From assembly GCF_019112525.1 (NCBI RefSeq), contig NZ_CP077800.1, positions 3,658,001 through 3,722,000 on the forward strand: a stretch of 64,000 nt of DNA, in the 5' to 3' direction. Below are positions 8,499-18,472 of the stretch, in pieces. The position numbers and the translations under genes were made by a program. Positions within the stretch are counted from its first letter, which is position 1, and each line of letters begins with the position of its first letter. The notes under the pieces were generated by a model. It was not told the origin of the DNA and made no database searches. It saw nothing but the letters and a program-made list of their open reading frames with translations. The DNA comes from Modestobacter sp. L9-4. GTDB taxonomy: Bacteria; Actinomycetota; Actinomycetes; Mycobacteriales; Geodermatophilaceae.

Positions 8499-8645
8499 GC
8501 GCCGGACGGTAGGGGCGCAGGCCGGAGGTGCTCCACCGGCCGGGGATGAACACGTGGTGGCCGGTGGGGTCGGCCGGGGAACGGCCCGGCGAGGCCGACT
8601 AACGTCAGGAGCTCACCCGCCGACCGCCAGCCGGATGGAGCCTCC

Positions 8646-10061
<1,416 letters not shown>

Positions 10062-10064
10062 GGC

Positions 10065-10103
10065 GGAGTGGATCCGTCGCGGTCACCGCGACGGATCCAC
10101 TCC
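10065..10103. terminator. Perfect 39-nt palindrome downstream of glyS
   Basis: 19 bases (10065-10083) pair perfectly with 10085-10103 around one central C at 10084, beginning GGAGTGGATCCGTCGCGGT. It starts three bases after the glyS stop, before the dusB promoter. Terminator is the likely role; a loop of one base means the RNA hairpin must open a few pairs. Confidence 0.75.
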
Positions 10104-10147
10104 ACCCGCCCGCTCGGCTGTGGTCCCGGGCACACAGCCCGGGCACC

Positions 10148-10153
10148 TACCCT
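10148..10153 (+). promoter_or_regulatory. Candidate -10 of dusB (leaderless)
   Basis: TACCCT lies seven bases before the GTG at 10161, with no ribosome site in between, the layout of leaderless actinobacterial transcripts. Confidence 0.45.
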
Positions 10154-10160
10154 GGACGAC

Positions 10161-11321
10161 GTGACCACGACCCTCGAGCGGACGACGGCGCTGCCGGCGC
10201 TGCAGCTGGGGAAGCTGACCGTGGACCCGGCGGTGGTGCTCGCGCCGATGGCCGGCATCACCGGGCCGGCGTTCCGCACGCTGTGCCGGGAGTTCGGGGC
10301 TGGCCTCTACGTCTGCGAGATGATCACCACCCGCGCGCTGGTGGAGCGCAACGAGAAGACGCTGCGGATGGTGCGGGCCACCCCCGACGAGGCCGACGCG
10401 TTCTCCGTGCAGCTCTACGGCGTCGACCCGGCCACCGTCGGTCGCGCGGTGGAGATGCTGGTCGACGAGCAGGTGGCCGGCACCCGCCCGGCGCACATCG
10501 ACCTCAACTTCGGCTGCCCGGTGCCCAAGGTGACCCGCAAGGGCGGTGGCTCGGCGCTGCCGTGGCGCCGCGTGCTGTTCGGCAACATCGTCCGGGCCGC
10601 GGTGGCTGCCGCCGGCGACGTCCCGGTGACGGTGAAGACCCGCATCGGCATCGACCCCGAGCACACCACCTACCTCGACGCCGGCCGGATCGCCCAGGAC
10701 GCCGGTGCCGCCGCGATCACCCTGCACGGGCGCACCGCCGACCAGCTCTACAGCGGCACCGCCGACTGGGCGCCCATCGCCAAGCTCGTCGAGACCATCG
10801 ACATCCCGGTGCTCGGCAACGGCGACCTGTGGGAGGCCGACGACGCGCTGCGGATGGTGGCCGAGACCGGCTGCGCCGGCGTGGTCGTGGGCCGCGGGTG
10901 CCTGGGCCGGCCGTGGCTGTTCGCCGACCTGGCCGCAGCCTTCGCCGGGTCGGCGCAGCGCACGCTGCCGAGCTTCCGGCAGGTCGCCGAGGTCATGCAC
11001 CGGCACGCCACGCTGCTGGTCGCCGAGCACGGCGAGGAGCCCTACGGCTGTGCGGACTTCCGCAAGCACGTCGCCTGGTACCTCAAGGGCTTCGCCGTGG
11101 GCTCCGACACCCGCCGCGCGCTGGCCATGGTCAGCAGCCTCGACGAGCTGGCCGGGCTGCTGGCCGGCATCGAGGACCAGCCCTACCCCGAGACCGTGCT
11201 CGGCGAGCCCCGCGGACGGACGACGTCGGCCCGGCCGGTGTCGCTGCCCGAAGGCTGGCTGGCCGACCGCGACGACCCCCGCCCGCCGGCCGGCGCCGAG
11301 CTCCTGGTGGGTGGCGGATGA
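10161..11321 (+). CDS. dusB: tRNA-dihydrouridine synthase
   Basis: 386 residues. FMN enzyme reducing uridines in the tRNA D-loop. TIM-barrel with VVLAPMAGITGPAFR at the N-terminus, catalytic C119 in NFGCP, the VTVKTRIG and TLHGRTADQLYSG motifs and the phosphate-binding GNGDLWEADD and GVVVGRGCLGRPW. The C-terminal about 90 residues form the helical tRNA-binding domain. GTG 10161 was chosen because it is preceded by a -10-like element and the upstream in-frame stretch is the glyS palindrome region. Confidence 0.94.
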   Translation: MTTTLERTTALPALQLGKLTVDPAVVLAPMAGITGPAFRTLCREFGAGLYVCEMITTRALVERNEKTLRMVRATPDEADAFSVQLYGVDPATVGRAVEMLVDEQVAGTRPAHIDLNFGCPVPKVTRKGGGSALPWRRVLFGNIVRAAVAAAGDVPVTVKTRIGIDPEHTTYLDAGRIAQDAGAAAITLHGRTADQLYSGTADWAPIAKLVETIDIPVLGNGDLWEADDALRMVAETGCAGVVVGRGCLGRPWLFADLAAAFAGSAQRTLPSFRQVAEVMHRHATLLVAEHGEEPYGCADFRKHVAWYLKGFAVGSDTRRALAMVSSLDELAGLLAGIEDQPYPETVLGEPRGRTTSARPVSLPEGWLADRDDPRPPAGAELLVGGG

Positions 11322-11403
11322 CCCCCGTCGCGGCCACGACGGTCGAGCGAGCATCGCAGGGAGCGCCAGCGACCGAGGAGCGGAACGAGACCGGAGGCGA
11401 CAC

Positions 11404-11862
11404 GTGAGCGCCGGACCGTTCCTCTACGACGACGGCCCCGCACCCCTGCACACGGGCGCGCCGCGCCAGCGCAACGGCCTGATCATCGGCCTGCTCGGTG
11501 GCACGGTGGTCTTCTCCGTGGCCATGGTCGTCCTGATGACCCTGTGGAGCGGCAACGGCGCCGACCAGTCCCGCCAGGTCGCCACCGTCTTCACCTCCGC
11601 GCTGTCCCAGGGGGACCTCACCACCTCCTACGCGCTGATCTGCGACGACGTGCGGGCCGCGGTGCCCCCCGACCAGCTGGCCGCGCAGTACCTGCACCCC
11701 GGCGTCCCGCAGGTGACCGGGGCGGAGTCCAGCGAGTACGAGGGCTCACCTGCCGAGCTCATCACGGTGCGCTGGGACGACGCGGGCTCGGTCACCACGA
11801 CCGTGCTGACCCTGGTCCCCGAGGGTGGCACCAAGGTCTGCGGGACCACCGCTGCGAGCTGA
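11404..11862 (+). CDS. Membrane-anchored extracytoplasmic protein of unknown function
   Basis: 152 residues. A short cytoplasmic N-terminus (about 1-22), one membrane helix at about 24-46 (GLIIGLLGGTVVFSVAMVVL) and an outer domain of about 100 residues resembling the small NTF2-like (DUF4878-type) domains: QVATVFTSALSQGDLTTSYALICDD followed by strands ending in two Cys (ICDD and KVCG) that could form a disulfide. The GTG at 11404 has GGAGG at 11393-11397. Function unknown; the fold comparison is from memory. Confidence 0.75.
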   Translation: MSAGPFLYDDGPAPLHTGAPRQRNGLIIGLLGGTVVFSVAMVVLMTLWSGNGADQSRQVATVFTSALSQGDLTTSYALICDDVRAAVPPDQLAAQYLHPGVPQVTGAESSEYEGSPAELITVRWDDAGSVTTTVLTLVPEGGTKVCGTTAAS

Positions 11863-11921
11863 CCGGCGGGCCGTCCCCAGCGGCTCCCCGGTCCGTCGTC
11901 GCCGCGTGGTACCCATGACGC

Positions 11922-12551
11922 GTGGCAGCGTTGACGGGGCGGTTGGTCGTGCGGGTGGTGGGTGCGGCGGTGACGTCGGTGCTGCTGCTCACCGGGGCCA
12001 CCGGGCTGGCCATCTGGTGGACGGCGCGGCAGGACGACCGGCCCCCGTCCGACGCGCTCGTGGTGCTCGGCTCCGCGCAGTACAACGGCGTCCCGTCGTC
12101 GATCTTCGAGGCCCGGCTGGAGCACGCGCTGGCGCTGTGGCGTGAGGGTGTCGCGCCGGTGGTGGTGACCGTGGGCGGCCGGGCCGAGGGCGACGAGTAC
12201 AGCGAGGCCGAGGCCGGCCGGCAGTACCTGCTGGACGCCGGCATACCGGCGGACGCGCTGCTCGCCGTCCAGGAGGGCGAGGACACCCTGGAGAGCATGC
12301 GGGCGGTCGCCGGCACCTTCGACGAGCGCGGCTGGCGCACCGCCGTCCTGGTGACCGACCCGTGGCACGCCATGCGCGCGCAGAAGATGGCCGAGGACGC
12401 CGGCATGGTGGCGACCAGCTCGCCGACCCGGCAGGGGCCGGCCGTGCAGACGCGCACCACGCAGCTGAAGTACATCGTGCGGGAGACGGCCGCCTACCTG
12501 CTCTACCGCGCGACCGGCGAGAGCGTCGCCGGGGCGCCGGGCATCGGCTGA
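11922..12551 (+). CDS. YdcF/SanA-like DUF218 protein
   Basis: 209 residues. An N-terminal membrane helix (about 12-33) anchors a DUF218 domain: DALVVLGSAQYNG, a conserved Arg/Glu surface and the TVGGRAEGDEYSEAEAGRQY, GEDTLESM and VTDPWHAMRAQ motifs. Family members act in envelope polysaccharide metabolism or vancomycin resistance, with biochemical activity unclear. Likely outside the membrane. The GTG start gives a normal signal anchor. It stands eleven bases ahead of the next gene, so the two may be co-transcribed. Confidence 0.85.
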   Translation: MAALTGRLVVRVVGAAVTSVLLLTGATGLAIWWTARQDDRPPSDALVVLGSAQYNGVPSSIFEARLEHALALWREGVAPVVVTVGGRAEGDEYSEAEAGRQYLLDAGIPADALLAVQEGEDTLESMRAVAGTFDERGWRTAVLVTDPWHAMRAQKMAEDAGMVATSSPTRQGPAVQTRTTQLKYIVRETAAYLLYRATGESVAGAPGIG

Positions 12552-12562
12552 GGAGGACAGGA

Positions 12563-13039
12563 GTGCTGGAGCTGGGCAGGCGCGGGTCGCACGGCACGCC
12601 GCAGGGCACCTTCCCCGTGCTCGCGGACGGCGTCGCGGTGGCGGTGCTGCGCGCCTCGAACTGGCGGGAGCAGGCCACCGCCGACGTCGGCGGTCGGTCC
12701 TGGGTCTTCGGCCGCGCCGGCAGCCGGGACGTGACGGCCCGGTGGGCGGCCGACCCGGACGGCACCGCCCGCATGCGGGCACACCGTCCCTCCTCCTGGA
12801 GGAACGACTGGACACTGGACCTGGAGGGGGTGGCCGTGCAGATGGCGAACGCGTCGTCGTGGAAGGGCACCAACCGCTACACCCTGGACGGGCGGCAGGT
12901 CGCCGAGAGCGGCACGGTCAGCTTCTGGTCCACCGACCGGACGCTGCAGGCCGACCCGGTCCTCACGCTGGACGCGCAGGTCTTCCTGCTGTGGTTCGAG
13001 CGCGTGCTCAGCCGTCGGCGCTCCGCGGCGGCCGCCTGA
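12563..13039 (+). CDS. Hypothetical beta-rich protein upstream of dnaG
   Basis: 158 residues, no signal peptide or membrane helix. Alternating short strands (AVLRASNWREQATADVG, WTLDLEGVAVQMANAS) and a C-terminal helix with WFERVL recall the tubby C-terminal/LURP-one fold found in many actinobacterial proteins, but I am not certain. The GTG at 12563 has AGGAGG at 12551-12556, which fixes the start. Its TGA overlaps the dnaG ATG by one base, so expression is coupled to primase. Confidence 0.75.
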   Translation: MLELGRRGSHGTPQGTFPVLADGVAVAVLRASNWREQATADVGGRSWVFGRAGSRDVTARWAADPDGTARMRAHRPSSWRNDWTLDLEGVAVQMANASSWKGTNRYTLDGRQVAESGTVSFWSTDRTLQADPVLTLDAQVFLLWFERVLSRRRSAAAA

Positions 13040-14925
13040 TGCCCGGCCGGGGACGCATCCGGGCCGCCGACATCGCCACGGTCCGCGAGCGGTCGAAGAT
13101 CGACGAGATCGTCGGGGAGCACCTGCAGCTCAAGCGCGCCGGCGGCGGCAGCCTCAAGGGGCTCTGCCCGTTCCACGACGAGAAGTCGCCGTCCTTCCAG
13201 GTCACGCCCTCGCGCGGGCTGTACCACTGCTTCGGCTGCGGGGTGGGTGGCGACGTCATCCGCTTCATCCAGGAGATCGACCACCTGTCGTTCTCCGAGG
13301 CCGTCGAGCTGCTCGCCGGGCGTACCGGCGTGCAGCTGCAGTACGAGGACGACGGCGGCCGCGCCACCGCCGGCCCCGACCGCGCGCACGCCGGCCAGCG
13401 CGCCCGACTGGTCGCGGCGAACACCGCGGCCGCGGAGTTCTACGCCGCGCAGCTCATGACGCCCGACGCCGCACCGGCGCGCAGCTTCCTGGCCGACCGC
13501 GGCTTCGACCGGCAGGTCGCGCTGGACTTCAGCTGCGGCTACGCCCCCGGCGGCTGGGACACCCTGACCCGGCACCTGCGCGGGCTGGGCTACACGCAGG
13601 AGGAGCTGGTCACCGGCGGGCTGGCCAAGGAGTCCTCCCGCGGCACGCTCATCGACCGGTTCCACCGCCGGCTGACCTGGCCGATCCGGGACATCACCGG
13701 CGACGTCATCGGCTTCGGTGCCCGCAAGCTGATGGACGACGACCCGGGCCCGAAGTACCTCAACACCCCCGAGACGCCGCTGTACAAGAAGAGCACCGTC
13801 CTCTACGGCGTCGAGCGGGCCAAGCGCGACATCGCCCGCAGCCACCAGGCCGTCGTCGTCGAGGGCTACACCGACGTGATGGCCTGCCACGTGGCCGGCG
13901 TGACCACCGCGGTCGCCTCCTGCGGCACCGCGTTCGGGCCTGAGCACATCAACGTGCTGCGCCGGCTGCTGATGGACCAGGACGAGTTCCGCGGAGAGGT
14001 GATCTACACCTTCGACGGCGACGCGGCCGGCCAGGCGGCGGCGATGAAGTCGTTCAAGGAGGACCAGCGCTTCGTCGCGCAGACCTTCGTCGCGGTCGAG
14101 TCTGAGGGCCGCGACCCCTGCGAGCTGCGCCAGGCGCACGGGGACGCCGCCGTGCGCGACCTCATCGCCCGGCGCACGCCGCTGATCGAGTTCGTGCTGC
14201 GGACGACGCTGGCCGAGTACGACCTGGACACCGTCGAGGGCCGCGTCGCCGCACTGGATAAGACCGCGCCGCTGCTGGCCCAGATCAAGGACCACGCGCT
14301 GCGCCCGGCCTACGCCCGACGCCTGGCCGGTCTGCTCGGCCTGCCCGACGAGTCCGAGGTGGTCGCGAAGGTGCGGCAGCTGTCGGTGACCGACGGGGTG
14401 GGGGAGAAGCGGCCGCCGTCCCGCGGTCGTGCGCCGGCGCGCTCACCAGAGGACGCCGCCCGCGAGGTCGAGCGGGAGGCGGTGAAGGCGGCGCTGCAGT
14501 GTCCCGAGCTCGCCGGGCCCGACTTCGACGCCGTCCCGGCCGAGGCTTACACCGACCCGGATTACGCGGCCGTGGCTGCGGCGGTGTCCGGTGCCGGGGG
14601 GGCAGCCGGGGCGACGACGTCCGGTGCGGCCTGGCTGGACGAGGTGACCGAGCACTGCGACCGCGAGTCGGCGAAGGCGATGCTCACCGCGCTGGCGGTC
14701 GAGCCGATGCACTCGGTGGGGGAGAACGACCCCACCTACGTCAACGCGCTGATGGCCCGGCTGCAGCTGATGGCGACCGAGCGTGAGCTGATCGGGATCA
14801 AGAGCAAGCTGCAGCGCACGAACCCGGTCGAGGACCCCGAGGGCTACACGAAGCTGTTCAAGGCGCTGATCGACCTCGAGGCGCTGGCCCGGTCGCTGCG
14901 CAACCGGGCGGCCGGCGGCCTGTGA
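13039..14925 (+). CDS. dnaG: DNA primase
   Basis: 628 residues. Makes RNA primers at the replication fork together with DnaB helicase. The CHC2 zinc-binding domain has C43, H46, C64 and C67. The TOPRIM core follows with VVVEGYTDVMA (catalytic Glu) and YTFDGDAAGQ (DxD). The C-terminal helicase-interaction region ends LIDLEALARSLR. The ATG at 13039 overlaps the previous stop; an upstream in-frame extension is shadow. The following gene starts within its stop. Confidence 0.97.
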   Translation: MPGRGRIRAADIATVRERSKIDEIVGEHLQLKRAGGGSLKGLCPFHDEKSPSFQVTPSRGLYHCFGCGVGGDVIRFIQEIDHLSFSEAVELLAGRTGVQLQYEDDGGRATAGPDRAHAGQRARLVAANTAAAEFYAAQLMTPDAAPARSFLADRGFDRQVALDFSCGYAPGGWDTLTRHLRGLGYTQEELVTGGLAKESSRGTLIDRFHRRLTWPIRDITGDVIGFGARKLMDDDPGPKYLNTPETPLYKKSTVLYGVERAKRDIARSHQAVVVEGYTDVMACHVAGVTTAVASCGTAFGPEHINVLRRLLMDQDEFRGEVIYTFDGDAAGQAAAMKSFKEDQRFVAQTFVAVESEGRDPCELRQAHGDAAVRDLIARRTPLIEFVLRTTLAEYDLDTVEGRVAALDKTAPLLAQIKDHALRPAYARRLAGLLGLPDESEVVAKVRQLSVTDGVGEKRPPSRGRAPARSPEDAAREVEREAVKAALQCPELAGPDFDAVPAEAYTDPDYAAVAAAVSGAGGAAGATTSGAAWLDEVTEHCDRESAKAMLTALAVEPMHSVGENDPTYVNALMARLQLMATERELIGIKSKLQRTNPVEDPEGYTKLFKALIDLEALARSLRNRAAGGL

Positions 14926-15458
14926 ACCTGCTCGGGCGGCTGCGTGGCGGTCTGGCGCGCCCGCCCGAGCAGGTGCGTGTGCTGCTGGGCTACCCGGACG
15001 AGCGGGTCCTGGCCTGGGGTGAGCTGGTGGCGGGCGGCTGGCTGGTGGCCACGAGCCACGGCCTGCGGTGGGACGGCGACGTCCTGCCCTGGCACCGGAT
15101 CGGCACGGCGCGCTGGGCGGCGGCGGGGGAGGGCGGCACGTTCACCGTCGTCCCGCTGGCCGAGGTGGAGCCGGGCGTGCAGGCGCGGGAGGCGCCGCTG
15201 CGGTTCGTGCTGCGCACCGCCGGGGAGCTGCCGGCGGTGCTGCGCACCCGCGTCGACCAGACGGTGGCGACCAGCCAGCGGCACCCGCTGGCCGGCGGCG
15301 GTTCGGTGCTGCTGGTGGCCCGCCGGCTGCCCGGTCAGGCAGCGCGGGAGTGGACCGTGGTGTTCGACGACGACGCCGACCGCGATGACCCGGCCGCGCG
15401 CCAGGTCGCGCGGGAGCGGCTGGCGGCCGCCGTGGACGCCGACGACCCCAGCCGCTGA
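14922..15458 (+). CDS. Hypothetical protein coupled to dnaG
   Basis: 178 residues with no membrane helix. The centre has PH-like strand repeats (LVATSHGLRWDGDVLPWHRIGTARW) and the C-terminal half ends in a charged helix (DPAARQVARERLAAAV). A similar unannotated protein often follows dnaG in actinobacteria, as I recall. GTG 14922 overlaps the dnaG TGA at 14923-14925. Function unknown. Confidence 0.75.
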   Translation: MNLLGRLRGGLARPPEQVRVLLGYPDERVLAWGELVAGGWLVATSHGLRWDGDVLPWHRIGTARWAAAGEGGTFTVVPLAEVEPGVQAREAPLRFVLRTAGELPAVLRTRVDQTVATSQRHPLAGGGSVLLVARRLPGQAAREWTVVFDDDADRDDPAARQVARERLAAAVDADDPSR

Positions 15459-15465
15459 ACCGGGC

Positions 15466-15675
15466 TCAGTGGCCGGTGTCGGTGCCCATGCGGGTCTTGA
15501 CCGAGTCGACGGCGGCGTCGGCGCGGGCCTGGGCGACACCGGCGGCGGCCTGCAGGCGCGGGTCGTCCTTGGCCGAGGCGTAGAGGCGACGGATCTGCTC
15601 GTAGCGCTCACGTCCGGCCTTGGCGCCGAGGACGTAGCCGGCGCCGAAGCCGGCGAGGAAGGACAGCTTGGCCAC
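15466..15675 (-). CDS. Small YtxH-like glycine-zipper protein
   Basis: 69 residues. An N-terminal glycine-rich helix (LSFLAGFGAGYVLGAKAG) is followed by RERYEQIRRLYASAK, the signature of small actinobacterial membrane-associated YtxH-like proteins, and a helical tail. The GTG at 15675 has AGGAGG seven to eight bases upstream on the - strand, which excludes the longer frame running back over the tRNA promoter. Role unknown, perhaps stress related. Confidence 0.8.
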   Translation of the reverse strand: MAKLSFLAGFGAGYVLGAKAGRERYEQIRRLYASAKDDPRLQAAAGVAQARADAAVDSVKTRMGTDTGH

Positions 15676-15753
15676 GAGGGACCTCCTGGGATCGGGGGAG
15701 CCGTTGACGGTACCGGCCGGTCTCGCAGGCGACCCGCCGAGAACCCCCTGCCC

Positions 15754-15781
15754 CTGAACCCCGCCTTCGGTGTAGTAACCT
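15754..15781 (+). promoter_or_regulatory. Candidate promoter of tRNA-Asn
   Basis: CTGAAC at 15754-15759 and TAACCT at 15776-15781 with 16 bases between. The expected start near 15788 gives a short leader ahead of the tRNA at 15811. GCGGGTCACGGCCCGC just before the tRNA could fold as a processing hairpin. Confidence 0.45.
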
Positions 15782-15810
15782 GGACGAGTCCGCGGGTCAC
15801 GGCCCGCTGA

Positions 15811-15886
15811 TCCCTCGTAGCTCAATTGGCAGAGCATGCGACTGTTAATCGCAGGGTTATAGGTTCAAGTCCTATCGAGGGAGCCA
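15811..15886 (+). tRNA. tRNA-Asn (anticodon GTT)
   Basis: Full cloverleaf: acceptor arms TCCCTCG (15811-15817) and CGAGGGA (15876-15882), discriminator G, encoded CCA at 15884-15886. Anticodon stem TGCGA/TCGCA encloses loop CTGTTAA with anticodon GTT at 15844-15846. The T arm ATAGG-TTCAAGT-CCTAT is canonical. Confidence 0.98.
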
Positions 15887-15889
15887 CCC

Positions 15890-15925
15890 GAGCCCCTGGT
15901 CAGCGTCTCCGCTGGTCAGGGGCTC
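15890..15925 (+). terminator. Hairpin after tRNA-Asn
   Basis: GAGCCCCTGGTCAGC (15890-15904) folds on GCTGGTCAGGGGCTC (15911-15925) with two G-T pairs and a six-base loop, directly after the tRNA CCA. Confidence 0.7.
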
Positions 15926-16011
15926 ATCGTCATTCCGGGCCGATCTGCTGGTGTCCGGTGGAGACGGACAGCACCGTGTCGGCACGGCGCCTGGGCCGTC
16001 GTCGCTGTCCA

Positions 16012-16029
16012 ACGCCTGGTTGCAGGCGT
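16012..16029 (-). terminator. Hairpin downstream of NERD gene
   Basis: ACGCCTG (16012-16018) pairs with CAGGCGT (16023-16029), loop GTTG, about 20 bases past the NERD-gene stop on the - strand. Short stem, so moderate support. Confidence 0.4.
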
Positions 16030-16047
16030 GGGACGGCGCCGACCGTC

Positions 16048-17178
16048 TCAGGTCGCGGGCCGAGTCAGACTCGGCCTCCGGTCCTCCGCGGCAGGAGGGA
16101 AGGCCCAGGCCAGCAGGTCTGCGATCCGCGCCTGGGCCGTGGACTCCAGCAGACCGGGCAGCTCCAGGACCGATCGGACCGACTCCGGTGTGCCCAGCAG
16201 GACGCCCTCGACCAGCTGCACGCCGCTGGGCCTGGCGGGACCGGTCAGGCAGAGCACCGGCCGCACCGGCGCACTGACTCCCAGTCTGGCCAGGGCCGTC
16301 GTGACCTCCTGGGCCTGACGGCGGACGCCGGCGAGCAGCCTCCCTCCGTCACGGCCGCCGATGCGCAGCCGGCCGTTGGTCGTGGACAGCGATCCGGCCA
16401 GGTTCTTGGCATCGACGACGTACACCGCGTCGGCGGCCACGACCAGGTGGTCGATGTTCGCGGCGGACCCCACCCGCAGGCGACGGTCGTGCAGGACCGG
16501 CAGGCCGGTGGCGATGAGTGCTGCCCCGACCGCCTGCTCGCCGCGGACTCCCTTCACCCAGTTGTCCTCGGCGCCCGTGACGCGGACGGGCTCGCGGGCA
16601 GCGGTGCGCCGCAGGGTGGGGGCGGCGTCCCAGGACATCGATCCGCGCGCCGGCCACCGCTCCGGTGCGAGCGCGCGCCGTGACGTCCAGCGGGCGTGGA
16701 GGCTCGCGAGCGGGAGTCCGATGACCGACACCCAGAACACGGCGACCGCCGGCAGACCGATGACGATCGCGACCGCCCGTCCGACGGGACCCGCTGCACT
16801 CAGTGCTGACGTGGCGAAGACGATGACGAGGCTGAGGGCCAGCGACCAGCGCCACCTGCGCACGGTGGGCGGGACTGCCCGCCGCGGCATCGTGGTCATC
16901 TGCACGGGCAGTGGGGCCCCCGCCGGGATCCTGGGCGCCGGCCTCGACCGTGCCGTCTGGACGACGGGCTCGGTCAGCATCCGGCGCATGGCCTCCAGCT
17001 CCGCGGACAGGCCCGGGCGACTGGTCGCGAGAGGACGCGCGCACGTCGTGCAGAGCCACGCCCGTTCGGCCTCCCCGGCAGTGACCCGCCATGCGCGGTC
17101 CCCGCTCGCCAGGACGGTGGGGCACCGGTGACAGTCCGCGTCGAGGGTCATCACGACCGGCGCCAACCCGCTGTACAT
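16048..17178 (-). CDS. NERD-domain (nuclease-related) membrane protein
   Basis: 376 residues from the ATG chosen. Near the N-terminus a zinc-ribbon-like set of two CxxC pairs (CHRC, CTTC) is followed by two hydrophobic segments (about 120-160 in this numbering). The C-terminal half is a NERD domain: GVRGEQAVGAALIATGLPVLHDRRL, ANIDHLVV and VYVVDAKNLAG, the E, D and DxK positions of a restriction-endonuclease-like core. NERD proteins are poorly understood; a role in DNA processing or defence has been suggested. The start is uncertain: ATG 17151 (MTLDAD) and an in-frame ATG 17343 are alternatives and none has a ribosome site. It lies next to tRNA-Asn in opposite orientation. Confidence 0.8.
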   Translation of the reverse strand: MYSGLAPVVMTLDADCHRCPTVLASGDRAWRVTAGEAERAWLCTTCARPLATSRPGLSAELEAMRRMLTEPVVQTARSRPAPRIPAGAPLPVQMTTMPRRAVPPTVRRWRWSLALSLVIVFATSALSAAGPVGRAVAIVIGLPAVAVFWVSVIGLPLASLHARWTSRRALAPERWPARGSMSWDAAPTLRRTAAREPVRVTGAEDNWVKGVRGEQAVGAALIATGLPVLHDRRLRVGSAANIDHLVVAADAVYVVDAKNLAGSLSTTNGRLRIGGRDGGRLLAGVRRQAQEVTTALARLGVSAPVRPVLCLTGPARPSGVQLVEGVLLGTPESVRSVLELPGLLESTAQARIADLLAWAFPPAAEDRRPSLTRPAT

Positions 17179-17407
17179 GAGCGGGAGTCTTCGTGACCCG
17201 CGGGCGACAGCCCAGACCTGAGCCGGGGTGCTGACCCGACGGGGGCAGGCGCCCACTGGACCACGGACGGTGAGCCCGATGATCAGCTGTCCGCGAGGGG
17301 AGAGAGGTCTCGCTCCGGCGTCCACGGTGCGGCTCCACGCCACGGTTGCACCGGCGTGGAGCAGCTCACGACCAGCCTGCTGACCCAGGCGCGCTTACGC
17401 TCGTGGG

Positions 17408-18391
17408 ATGCCGTCCAACCGCAAGTCGCTGGACGACCTCCGCGAGACCGTCGGCCGTCTGGGCGAGCAGCTCCCGCGCCCCGGCATCCGCGGTGTCGAC
17501 GACCTGTTGAACGACCTCTTCGGTGGCCGCCCCGGGCCTGCCCGTCCGCTCGCGGAGATCCAAGCCGACCTCGACGCCCTCATCGGGCTCGAGGCGGTCA
17601 AGGAGCAGGTGCAGGCGCTGGTCGCCTTCCTGCAGGTGCAGGCGCGCCGCAAGGAGGTCGGCCTGCCCGAGGCGGCGACGTCCCAGCACCTGGTGTTCCT
17701 CGGCAACCCGGGCACGGGCAAGACCACGGTCGCCCGGCTGCTGGCCGAGATGTACCGGGCGGTCGGCCTGCTGCAGAAGGGCCACCTGGTGGAGGTGGAC
17801 CGGGCCGGCCTGGTCGGGCAGTACGTCGGGTCGACGGCGATCAAGACCGACCGCGTCATCCGCAAGGCGCTCGACGGCGTCCTGTTCATCGACGAGGCCT
17901 ACTCGCTGTCCCCGGACTCCGACGGCCGGGTGGACTTCGGCCCGGAGGCGATCGAGGTCCTGCTCAAGCGGATGGAGGACCACCGGCACCGCCTGGTGGT
18001 CATCGTGGCCGGCTACCCCCAGCTGATGGAGGCGTTCCTGGCCTCCAATCCCGGTCTCCGCTCGCGCTTCGCCCGGGAGATCGAGTTCCCCGACTACTCG
18101 ACCGCCGAGCTCGAGGCCATCTTCACCGGCGTCGTCCTCCAGCACGAGTACGTCCTGGAGCACGGTGCCGCGGCGACGCTGCGCCGCACGCTCGGTGGCC
18201 TGACGTCGGACCAGGAGTCCGGCAACGCGCGCTTCGCCCGCACCCTGTTCGAGCAGTCGCTCAACCGGCAGGCCCTCCGGCTGACCCGCGAGGGCCGGAG
18301 CGTCGACGACCTGGACCGGGACGACGTCTCGACCCTCGCCGCGAGCGACATCGCCGAGGCCGCCCGTGCGCTGGGCGACCAGCCCAGCTGA
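17408..18391 (+). CDS. CbxX/CfqX-type AAA ATPase
   Basis: 327 residues. A single AAA domain with Walker [10 protein letters not shown] (99-106), Walker [11 protein letters not shown] (D162, E163) and a pore-loop region [12 protein letters not shown]. The family includes Rubisco activase CbbX and the N-terminal-domain-free relatives of EccA of type VII secretion. No Rubisco or ESX gene lies nearby, so the substrate is unknown. The first about 50 residues are a helical lead-in. It is divergent to the NERD gene; a -10-like TTACGCT lies just before the ATG, again suggesting little or no leader. Confidence 0.88.
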   Translation: MPSNRKSLDDLRETVGRLGEQLPRPGIRGVDDLLNDLFGGRPGPARPLAEIQADLDALIGLEAVKEQVQALVAFLQVQARRKEVGLPEAATSQHLVFLGNPGTGKTTVARLLAEMYRAVGLLQKGHLVEVDRAGLVGQYVGSTAIKTDRVIRKALDGVLFIDEAYSLSPDSDGRVDFGPEAIEVLLKRMEDHRHRLVVIVAGYPQLMEAFLASNPGLRSRFAREIEFPDYSTAELEAIFTGVVLQHEYVLEHGAAATLRRTLGGLTSDQESGNARFARTLFEQSLNRQALRLTREGRSVDDLDRDDVSTLAASDIAEAARALGDQPS

Positions 18392-18472
18392 GGACGTCGA
18401 GAGCGGGAGCCGCCCGCGGTGGTGGACGATGACCGATCGTCCGGCGTTCCCGTCCACCTCCAGGAGCCAGCT

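Noticed and set aside
7885-8553. Alternative - frame of 222 residues over the 173-residue helical protein
   Set aside because: Extreme Arg/Gly/Pro content and no sensible segment; the 173-residue frame has balanced composition.
8499-8645. T-box or other riboswitch before glyS
   Set aside because: Only 147 bp lie before the start, with no T-box sequence or specifier hairpin, and a short leader is likely.
15890-17407. Integrative element at tRNA-Asn
   Set aside because: No integrase, no repeat of the tRNA 3' end and base composition like the surroundings.
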